DNA of 64,000 nt, from the NCBI GenBank assembly GCA_008330645.1, contig VLTN01000019.1, positions 186,001 to 250,000 on the forward strand, read 5' to 3'. The DNA comes from Cafeteria roenbergensis (taxonomy: Eukaryota > Sar > Bigyra > Bicosoecida > Cafeteriaceae). Shown piece by piece: positions 12,901 through 23,063 of this stretch. Made by a program: the position numbers and the translations under genes. The notes beneath the pieces were generated by a model. That model was not told where the DNA came from and did not search any database. It saw nothing but the letters and a program-made list of their open reading frames with translations. Every line of letters starts with the position of its first letter. Within the stretch, counting starts at the first letter, position 1.

Positions 12901-15900
12901 CACGGGCACGGCCACGCAGACCATGACCCCGACGGCCAGCGTGACGAGCTCGCCCACGGGCACGCCGACCGGCACATCTACCGCTGCGGTGACGCCCAGC
13001 GCCACGGCATCCGTGGGGTCGTCGTCGTCACCCAGCTCCAGCCAGTTGCCCACGCCCACGGGCACGGCCACGCAGACCATGACCCCGACGGCCAGCGTGA
13101 CGAGCTCGCCCACGGGCACGCCGTCGCCGTCGACCACGGCGTCGGCCACGCGGACGCCCTCGCCCACGCCCACGGGCACGGCCACGCAGACCATGACCCC
13201 GACGGCCAGCGTGACGAGCTCGCCCACGGGCACGCCGTCGCCGTCGACCACGGCGTCGGCCACGCGGACGCCCTCGCCCACGCCCACGGGCACGGCCACG
13301 CAGACCATGACCCCGACGGCCAGCGTGACGAGCTCGCCCACGGGCACGCCGTCGCCGTCGACCACGGCGTCAGCCACGCAGACGCCCTCGCCCACGCCCA
13401 CGGGCACGGCCACGCAGACCATGACCCCGACGGCCAGCGTGACGAGCTCGCCCACGGGCACGCCGTCGCCGTCGACAACGGCGTCGGCCACGCAGACGCC
13501 CTCGCCCACGCCCACGGGCACGGCCACGCAGACCATGACCCCGACGGCCAGCGTGACGAGCTCGCCCACGGGCACGCCGTCGCCGTCGACCACGGCGTCG
13601 GCCACGCAGACGCCCTCGCCCACGCCCACGGGCACGGCCACGCAGACCATGACCCCGACGGCCAGCGTGACGAGCTCGCCCACGGGCACACCGACCGGCA
13701 CATCTACCGCTGCGGTGACGCCCAGCGCCACGGCATCCGTGGGGTCGTCGTCGTCACCCAGCTCCAGCCAGTTGCCCACGCCCACGGGCACGGCCACGCA
13801 GACCATGACCCCGACGGCCAGCGTGACGAGCTCGCCCACGGGCACGCCGTCGCCGTCGACCACGGCGTCGGCCACGCGGACGCCCTCGCCCACGCCCACG
13901 GGCACGGCCACGCAGACCATGACCCCGACGGCCAGCGTGACGGGCTCGCCCACGGGCACGCCGTCGCCGTCGACCACGCCGTCGGCCACGCAGACGCCCT
14001 CGCCCACGCCCACGGGCACGGCCACGCAGACCATGACCCCGACGGCCAGCGTGACGAGCTCGCCCACGGGCACGCCGTCGCCGTCGACAACGGCGTCGGC
14101 CACGCAGACGCCCTCGCCCACGCCCACGGGCACGGCCACGCAGACCATGACCCCGACGGCCAGCGTGACGAGCTCACCCACGGGCACGCCGTCGCCGTCG
14201 ACCACGGCGTCGGCCACGCAGACGCCCTCGCCCACGCCCACGGGCACGGCCACGCAGACCATGACCCCGACGGCCGGCGTGACGAGCTCGCCCACGGGCA
14301 CGCCGTCGCCGTCGACCACGGCGTCAGCCACGCGGACGCCCTCGCCCACGCCCACGGGCACGGCCACGCAGACCATGACCCCGACGGCCAGCGTGACGAG
14401 CTCGCCCACGGGCACGCCGTCGCCGTCGACCACGGCGTCGGCCACGCGGACGCCCTCGCCCACGCCCACGGGCACGGCCACGCAGACCATGACCCCGACG
14501 GCCAGCGTGACGGGCTCGCCCACGGGCACGCCGTCGCCGTCGACCACGGCGTCAGCCACGCGGACGCCCTCGCCCACCCCCACGGGCACGGCCACGCAGA
14601 CCATGACCCCGACGGCCAGCGTGACGAGCTCGCCCACGGGCACGCCGTCGCCGTCGACCACGGCGTCGGCCACGCAGACGCCCTCGCCCACGCCCACGGG
14701 CACGGCCACGCAGACCATGACCCCGACGGCCAGCGTGACGAGCTCGCCCACGGGCACGCCGACCGGCACTGCCATGCCCACGCCGTCGGTCACGCCGACT
14801 GCCACTGCGACTCTCTCTCCGGGCGCCTCCCCTTCCGCGTCGTCGTCCCCTTCCCAGTCGGTGACCCCGTCGCCCAGCGCCTCCGCGTCGGCGCCTCCGC
14901 GCATGGAGGGCCCGCTGTTCGACCCCACCTTCGCCCCTGTCGCCGTGGCCGGGCTGGCCACGTCATCCAGTGAGCTTCAGCCGTGCTCCGACTCGTCCGC
15001 CGACTTCGCCAGCAGCCTGCTCGCCATCAGCCCGTCTGTTGCGTCACTGCCCGTGCTGCGACTGACCAGCCCCGCGGAGGTGGTCGAGATCGGCGTGCGC
15101 GCCCTCACGCCCGCATCGGCGCCGCTGGCGCGCTCGCTGGCCTCGCTGTGGTCGGTGCTGGCGCTGATGCGCATCGGCGTGGTCGGCCACGCGCTGCAGC
15201 CGTCTGCGTGGACCGCCGACGGGTCGGCGAGCGGGCCCCTGAGCCTGTCGAAGCTGAATGCATCGGCGGCGCTGCTGCCCGCCGGCGCGCGACAGGCCTA
15301 CGCGGCGCTGCTGGGCGCAGCGCCCGCGATCCCCGCTGCGCCTGCTGTGGCGCCCGGCGCGGCTGCGTCGATGGCGACCGTGGCCGGGCCGCTCCTGCGC
15401 GCGTCTGGCGCGGCGCTTGCCAACGCCACCGGGCCCACGCTTGCGATGGCGCGGCGGCTGTCGTCTTCGAGCGGGGTGGCGGTGTTTGCTCGGGAGCTGC
15501 TGCTGGGGGCGGCGTCGGCGGGGTCGGCGGTGGAGGTCGTTGGTGTGGCGCGGAACGCGGCCGGTCGGGTGGGGTACGGCAGCGTGGCCTTTCGCGTCGG
15601 GACGGGCGCGTCGTCGGCTCTGCGGGTGCGCGCCTCGGTATCGGGGGCGTCAGCGGGGACGGCGCAGCACGGGGACGCGCTGAGCATCAGTGCGTCGGCC
15701 GAGGCCTCGCTCTGCGGAGGGGCCAAGGCGCTGAGCCTGTCGGGCAGTCCCTCGTGGTCGCTCCGGCTGGTGGGCCTCGCGCCGCTGAACAGCTCGTGGT
15801 CGCTGCCGGCAGTCAGCGTGGCGGACTTGGACGCGGCGCTGCAGCGGGCGTGGTCGAAGCGCGCGAGCCCTGCGCGGTGGAGCGTGGCGAGCGGGACGCT

Positions 15901-18900
15901 GCCTGCGGGGCACTCAGCGGAGTTCGAGGTGTCGGCCACTGCGGCCGTGGCCAGTGGCGGGGCCGCCCTGCAGACGCTGAGCGGCTCCGCGAGGGCGCAG
16001 GTGTCGGTGACGGCCACGGCCGGCCTCTCGGCGTTGCTGTCCTCGTCCAGCGGGTCGGAGATCGGGGGCTCCGAGGGGTCCGTCGTCGCGGCGACCGTGC
16101 GAGACCTGGACGGGCTGGGGGGCGCTGCGAGCGCTGTGCTGGAGTGGGAGTGCGTGCTCGTGCCGGGTGCGGACGCGGCCCGCCTGGGGTCGATGGCCGC
16201 GGCGGTGGGCGGCGCGACCGGCTCGGCGCTCGCGAGCGTGGCGCGGTCGCAGAGCGGGGCCATCAGCTGCAGCAGCGACGGCGCCAGGTCGGCCGCCGCG
16301 GCTCTGGCGGCTGCGCAGGACCTGGCGGCGGGCCGAGTTCCGGCGCCGGCGGTGGACTGGTCGCGGTCCCCGCTGGCGCTCGGGGGGCTCGTGGCGGTAC
16401 GGGCTGGGGCGCTGCGAGCGGGGGCGCTGATGCTGTCGGTCCGCGCAGTGGCTGGCCAGTCCGGCGCGCTGCCGCCGCTGCACCGGCGGGAGGCGGTGGG
16501 GAGCGTGGTGCTGCAGGTGCGGAGCGGGCCGGCGCTGAGCGTGCAGCTGTCGGCGGCGGGGTCCAGCCGGGGCTCGGACGGCTCGCCGTCCGTTGTCCAC
16601 CCGGCCCACCTGCCGCTGCCCGTGCGGGCACAGGTGGGCGGCTCGTCGGCTGGCGCTGGTCGCACTGTGCTGTTGTCGTGGTCGCTGCGAGACGCATCGT
16701 CGGCATCGCTGGTGCCGGCCTTCACGGACGACTGCGCCTTGGCGGCGGGTCAGACGCTGTGGTCGCTGCTTCCCTCGGGGCTGCGCATCGCCGCGGGCGG
16801 GGCCAGCGTTGCGACCCAGGCCTGGTCGCCAGCCGCGCCCTCGGCCTTCCTGGCGTCGCTGCGGAACGTGTCGGCGGCGATGGCGGGCGGCGCGGACGCG
16901 AGCGCTGCCGCCACGGTTCAGTCCTGGTCGCTGAGCCCGGCGGGCGGGAGCAGCTCCGCGTCGGCTGTGGACAGCCTGGTCTCTCCGGCTGCGGGGTCGT
17001 CGTCCGGGTCGAGCCGGTCCGTGACGGCGTGCGCCCTGCGGTCTTCGGCGCTGTACGAGGTGGAGGTGCGGGCGGTGCGGCCCAGCGACGGGGCGGAGGG
17101 GTCTGCGGTGCTGCGCATCCGGACGCCGGCGAGGGCCTCCGGCGGGCTGCTGGCGGTCTCGGCAACGTCGACCGACGCCGGTCCGGCGACGGGCCCGTGG
17201 TCGTCGAGCCTCGCCGTGGCGGTGCCGGCTCTGGCCGCGGACAGCGTCGCCTTCGAGGCGCGGGGGCTCGCAGGGGCGGTGTCGGTGTCGTTCGTGGTGT
17301 TCAAGCCGACCGTGGCTGCGGCCGAGGCCCTGGCCGCATCGCCATCGTCGGCTCAAGCGCGGCTGGACGCTGTGATGGGCGCCCAGCGGACCGTCCTGTC
17401 GTCGGGAGTATCCGCGCAGTCCCCCATGGTTGCCCTTCCCGTGGGGGCGGGCGAGTGGGGCGTGCTGGTCATCGGGGCGGTGGCGCAGTCCGCCGACGGT
17501 GGCGTGTCCGTGTCGCTGAGCGCTGCGTCGGGCGGCGCACTGCTGCTCCAGGCGATGAGCCCCGTGGCGGTGCCTGAGGCGCCTGACCTGAGCGACGAAG
17601 CGCTTGTGGCGTCCCAGTCGGGGAATGCCAGCACGGACGATGCGTCGGCATCGGTGGCGGCGGCGGCTGCGCTGATCTGGAACAGCTCCTCGGCGGGCGG
17701 CGGCATCGCCGCGTCGGCGGCGGATGCTCTCGCGCTGGGCGACACGGACGGGGCGCTGAGCCGCGTCGCCGGCGCGGCATCGCTGCTGGGTGCGGTGTCC
17801 GCGTCGCAGTCGCAGTCGGCGAGCAAGTGCGCGCGGGAGCTGATCCTGCTGGGCGAGGATGGAGCGACGGGCCCGCACGCGTCGTGCTCCGGCCGGGGAA
17901 GGTGCTCGCTGTCGGGCCAGGCCCCGGAGTGCGAGGCAGTGCTCGCGAGGGCGATCGGCGCCGCAGCCATTGCAGATGCCGCCGATCGTGGCCATGCGGT
18001 GAGCGCCGGTGAGCAGGAGCTGCGGGACGCTGGGTGTTTGGCGCCGTGCGTGTGCGTGGCGGGCTGGGGCGGATCTGCGTGCGGGGTGGACGAGGCGGCG
18101 TCGGCAGCTCAGCGGGCGGCGCAGGTGGGGCTGCTGAGCACAGTGCACAGCATGGCTAGCCGAGCCGACAGCGGCACGAGCGATGACCAGCTTGCGTCGG
18201 CTGCGTCGAGCGTGCGGGAGGCCTTGTCCGGAGACGTTGGCGCCGTTGACGATGCCGCCGCGAGCCTGGCCATGGACACGCTTGAGGCGCTGTCCGCCGC
18301 GTCGGTCGCTGGCTCAGGCGGCCAGAACGAGACAACGGGTGTGATGCCGTCCGAGCTGACGACGCACGTGTGCCGGGCAATCTCGGACCTGGTGGCGTCT
18401 GGAGCTGCGCGCAGCGCATCGGAGGGGGCATCGGCCGCGCTCACTGGCACGACGGGGCGGCGGCTCGCTGGGGCGGCCTCGGCAGGCGACCTGCAGAGCG
18501 CTGCCTCGAGGGCGTGGGAGGCTGCCCGGATGGCGTTCCGAGCCAAGCGGCTGCTCGCGCCCGCGGCCCTGCTTGGCTACGTGTCAGCCGGGGGGGCGTA
18601 CGCGGACGATGTTGTGGCCGTGGGAGGGACCGCGGTGTCTGGGACCAGTGCTGGGCTGGCCGAGTCGGCCGGGTCTGGGGTGGCCGCGCTGGCGGCGTCT
18701 GGCGGGGGCACGCTCGTCACGACGACGTGGAGCCGGGGCCGGTCGCCCTTCGCGGCAGCTGCTGCAGCGGCGCGCCTGCAGGCGATGGCGGACGCTGCTG
18801 CGAGTGCGGCAGCTGCTGCGGGAACCAGCGCGCTGCCGGCCGCGAACGCGTCGCTCGTGGGCGGGTCGGGCACCGGTGAGCTGACGACAGCCGTGGCGGT

Positions 18901-21900
18901 GTCGGCGGCGAGCGCCGTGGGCAGCGTGACGGAGGTGACGATGCTCATTCCAGCGGGGGGCGCGGCGCAGGCAGCCTTCGAGTCTGGGTCGGGCGGCAGC
19001 ATGCTGGACCTGGATAGCGCGTGCCTGGCTCGCGGGGGCGCGAACGGCTCGCTGGCTGCAACGTACGGCGTGCCCGCCACCGAGGCGGCCGGGGCAGGCG
19101 ATCCGGCAGCCGCCTCGCCAGCCATGGGCGTGGCCTCGCCGCACGTGCGGTGCTTGCGCGAGCCGCTGTTGCTGCGGCTGCCGCTGCCGGCCGGCGTGAC
19201 GGCGGCCGACTTCGTCCCGCGGTGGTGGAGCGAGGAGACCGGGTCGTGGGCCACGGGGGGCGTGGTGGTGCTCTCGGTGGACGAGGCCTCGCGCACGGCC
19301 GTGGTGGCCACGACGCACCTGACCGGGTTCGCGGCAACGGCTGAGGCGGTTCTGGCTCAGGCCAGGCTGCCGTCCCTCTCCCGCGACGTGGGCCGGCTGC
19401 GCAACTACCTCCGGCCCGAGAACGCGACGCCTGCTTTGGTCCTGGGCGGAATCGTCCTGCTCTTCGCCGTTGCGTGGCTCGTGGCGTGGAGGTACGACCA
19501 GGCCGACCGCTCCAGAGCGAGGTTCATGGCTGCCAGGCGAGCGCTGGTGCTTGCCTACGGCTTCACGGATGTGCCGGTGCAAGAGAGGGCCAAGAGCTTC
19601 CTGCGGCTCCGCGACATCCGCCGGTCCGAGGAGCTGATGCTCCGGCGCAAGCTGCGGCGGCAGCGGGAGCAGATGCTGGCTGAGGGCCGGGTGGCGCCCG
19701 ACGGCATGGTAGCTGCCCACTTCGAGCAACCCGCTCGAGGCGGACGCCGCATCATGCCCTCTAGCTCTCACGAGTCGGGCTCCGAGGCTCTGATGCACCG
19801 CTCGCTTGAGGCGGCGAGCAAGGGCGCGGCTGGCCGCTCGCCGGCGGCGGCATCGGAGCGCCCGGGGATGGCGGGCTCAAGCGCGATGGCGCAGTACTCG
19901 CGGTGGGTGTGTCAGCTGTTCATGATGAAGCTCCGGTCCGACCACCCGCTGAGCTTCTGCACGGCGCCGCCCGAGGCGCTGGTGGTGTTCACCCGCACGC
20001 AGCGGGTGCTCGTGCTGTGCGTGCTGTGGGTGCTCTCCATGGCGGTGGCGGCGGTCTTCTTCGGGAGCCGGCCGCAGTCGATTGAGATCCGGGCGGGCGT
20101 GGTGCTGCTCTCGGCGCTCTGCATGCTGCCTGCGACGTTTTTGCTGCCGTTCGTGTTCAAGAGGGTGGCGTCCATGCGCTCGACGACGTGGCAAGCGGGA
20201 ACCCGCGTTCCAGCCATGCAGGAGTGGTTCAGCGTCGTGTCCAGCACGGCGCGGCGCCGGGCAGGCGGCAGCAGCGAGCCTCTGGGCCGGGCGGCCAAGG
20301 CGGCTGCATCGTCCGGCGCAGGCCCCGCTGCTGCGCGTGCTGCCAGTCCTGGCGCTGACGCCTGCGTTGCTGCGGCTGCACGGGCTGGGGCTCGCCAGCA
20401 GGGCGGCTCCGTTGCTCTGCAGCTGCGCGCCGCTCCCCAGTCCGCCGCGCGCCTCGGCGACGCGGGCAGCGACCTGGCTGCTGCGACGGACGCCGCGTCG
20501 ACCGTGGGCCCATCGGAAGCTGCCGAGTCGTTCTACCTGGCGGGCAGCAGCTTGGCGCCGCGCAAGCGCAGCTGGAGAGACCCCGCCGGGGCGGCCGTGC
20601 CCCTTCACCCCGACGACGAGCGGGCGCTCCACGGTGGCGGCGGCGGCGGCGCGGGGCCGGACGCCATGGTTGCAGCGGCGCTGGATGACGTGCGTGACGC
20701 CAGCGGGGTGGACTCCGACGGCGGAGGCTCGGTGTCGAGCAGCGAGGGGAGCGTTGAGTTCAGGCCCATCGTGCAGTCCGCCGCCACGGGAGCCTCCATC
20801 GGGGCGGCGTTCGACGTCAGCGACCAGCTGCGTGCCGCCTCGCCAGTCGTGGCAAGAGCGCCCAGGGCGCCCGCTGCATCGCCTGGTGGGCGGGGCCGAG
20901 GCGGCGCTGTTGCGCAGCCCGCCGGCCGCGGCGGCGCTGCTCGCCCCCAGGGGCCACGCACGAGCTGGATTGGGCGCCGGTGGTCTGTGCCCGGCGGCAA
21001 GCAGCCCACGAGCGGCCTTCGCGCCGCAGACCGGGTGGTCGCGCGCGCCCGCAAGACGAACGACGTGGTGCTGCTGACCAAGCTGCACGCTGAGATCATC
21101 GTCAAGTTCTCGCCCTTCCTCCACGGGCCGCCCGGCTCTGCCACGACCGCCGTGCGGATCGCTTCGTACTTCACACTGTGGTGCGGGCTTGCGCTCGTGG
21201 GCGCGGCGGCCGTGTTCGCAGTGTCGGCCGAGGGGTACCCGGGGCAGGACTCGGGTCTGACGCCGCGGACGCTGTGCTTGCTGGGCCTGGGGGTGGCCGT
21301 GATGGGCGGGCTGGCGCTGCTGTGTGTTCGTCGGGCGGCCGCAGTCGCGCGGGCGGCTGCCAAGGTCGGGCACCGCGTGTTCCTGTCCGCAGCCGCCAAG
21401 CGCCGGACGCCTTTGAAGCGCAGCCGCCAGGACAAGGCAGACGGCCACGCCGGGGGCTCGGGCGCCGGCCGAGGCGTCCCGGCGAGCCTCGCTCGGGCGC
21501 GTCGTCTGTGGCGGAGGGTGTGGTCACCATCTCGGCGCTGGAGGCGTCGGCGCGCAAGGCCATCCGAGTGGCCAGCCGGCGGGCCGGCTGCTGCGGCTGC
21601 CTCGGCGGCGCGTGGCTTGTTTGGGCGAGCGTGGTGCTGGGCTCCGTGTACCTGGGGCAGGCCGCCGCGGCTGTGCTCTTTGTTGCGCTTCTGGAGGCCC
21701 CGCTGGCCCTGGAGGCGTGCCTGACCATCGCGGGCTGGAGGGCGCGCTGCTGGTGTCGGTTGCGGGCGTGCTGGTGTTTTTGTGGTGGGACGCGAGGCGG
21801 TCCCTGTCGCACTCGGTGGCGCTCCGCCGCGAGAGCGGAGGGCTGACTCGGCTGCTCCAGGCGCAGGCTGAGGAGGAGCTGCGGCGCCGCGGGCGCAGGC

Positions 21901-22727
21901 AGGACCTGATGGACACGCGGGACGCGGATGCAGCAGCGCTGGAGGTCACGCGCCTGGCGCTGCAAGGCCCGCGCCGGCTTCTGGATGACGCCTCGGTCGC
22001 TGTCATGGTGGCTCGGCTGTGGGCCTCCCGGCTGGTGACGCCGCCTCGGTCGCCTGGGTCTTCATTGAGTCCCGCGCTGCGGCGATTCCAGGCCGCGGCC
22101 GCGACTGTGCTGGTGAGGGACGTGCTGGGTCAGCACCTGCTGGAGGCGGGCGCTCTCGACGACAGGGCGGCGCGCTCGGTTGAGGTGGCAAGGCTGTCGT
22201 GCGAGGTGAGGGGTCCGGCGTCTGCGATGCAGAGCCAAGGGGCGTCGCTGGCCTTGTCCGCGACCGGCTCCGTATCGAGCGCCTCTGCAGTCAAGTCCAT
22301 CGCGGCCGAGGCCTTGCGACAAGCGCGGCAGGCCAGCGCCGTGAAGGTCCAAGCGGCCTGGAGGGGCCACGTGGGGCGCCGGTCTGCGCTGCGGCTGTTC
22401 GAGCTGCGCATGTGGGAGGAGGACCTGGCTCTTGAGCGGACGTGCATCACGGCGATGGTGTACGCGGTGGCGCTGCTGCTGCTGGCAGCATCGACGTTCG
22501 TTTGCCTCGTCTTCGGCGTGCTCTTCACGCCCGAGCAGGCTCGCGTGTGGCTGCTGACGAGCCTGGCGTCCTTCGCGCTGGACCTGCTCGTGCAGAAGCC
22601 GGTGGTCATCTTTGTCAACGCGGTGGCGCTGACGGTGTGGGGCGCGTGCACGGGCCGCACGGCGTCGTGGACGAATGTGTCGCCGAACTTTGTTGGGACG
22701 TCTGGTGCGTGGATTGGAGTGGTTTGA
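9995..22727 (+). CDS. Polycystin-1/REJ-like giant membrane protein with FG-GAP head, copy 2 (two frameshifts)
   Basis: The ATG at 9995 opens a signal peptide of about 30 residues. FG-GAP repeats of integrin type follow, with Ca-binding D-x-D-x-D-G loops near residues 57 and 521 and further GAP motifs near 732 and 802. The mucin-like stalk spans about residues 890-1635, then a REJ-like ectodomain to about 2600, EGF-like cysteines (2611-2698) and a THLTGFA GAIN-like segment (about 3107). About nine hydrophobic spans follow, with an IQ motif before the last two. The final spans match the polycystin-1 block with Trp and QKP, but the protein stops there, without the TOP/channel part or a recognisable PLAT domain. 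The frame slips by one missing base near 21491 and again at a G run (21732-21734, one G fewer than copy 1); read through both, about 4,240 codons are open with no visible intron. Sensing or adhesion is inferred from domains only. Confidence 0.85.
12722..14765 (+). repeat. Mucin-stalk minisatellite, copy 2
   Basis: Same 114-bp A and 156-bp B units as in copy 1, in the order A2-B-A5-B-A8. B units start near 12965 and 13691 and A units recur exactly every 114 bp. All unit lengths are multiples of three, so unit gain or loss changes stalk length without breaking the frame. Units are nearly identical, differing mostly at single bases such as CGG/CAG (Arg/Gln). Confidence 0.95.
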
Positions 22728-22793
22728 GAGACATTGGCCACCGCGTCAGAAATAGAAGTGCAGGTTCTCTCCAGCATGCCTGGCACCCTGCGG
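12722..22793 (+). repeat. Large tandem duplication, right copy
   Basis: Partner of the left copy. Homology can be followed from the stalk repeats to about 22793, where the sequence after CCTGCGG diverges. The 5' part of copy 2 (9995-12721) must have its counterpart left of base 1, if it exists. Protein-level differences are scattered single substitutions, which suggests a recent duplication or ongoing gene conversion. Confidence 0.85.
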
Positions 22794-23063
22794 GGCCGCC
22801 ACCGCAGTTGAACGGCTTTGTGCAAGCACGTGTTCGTAGCTGACAAACTGCACCGCAACAGCTTGCGTTTCCACCTCGCGAACTCAAGTTCTGCACCTGA
22901 TTTATGCTCTGCCTGACTCGAACTAGGGCTGCTGAAATCGGCGACCGCTTTCGGCCCGCGATCGACCAAGGCCCTTTGCGCAGTCGCCGGGAACGGCACC
23001 ACACTCACCCAAGCACGGGAGGGCTCTCTTCCGGGCTGCGTGAGAGCCCGCGGGCAGCCGAAA
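22728..23063. other. Intergenic region between copy 2 and the next gene
   Basis: The first 65 bases repeat the tail of copy 1; the remainder is unique and relatively AT-rich (22795-22960), as expected for a 3' end followed by a promoter. No RNA gene seen. Confidence 0.55.

Noticed and set aside
12658-14973. Long His-Gly-rich (+) and Val-Gly-rich (-) frames in the stalk repeat
   Set aside because: Both follow automatically from a stop-free repeat whose unit is a multiple of three; no start, domain or conserved flank supports a separate gene.
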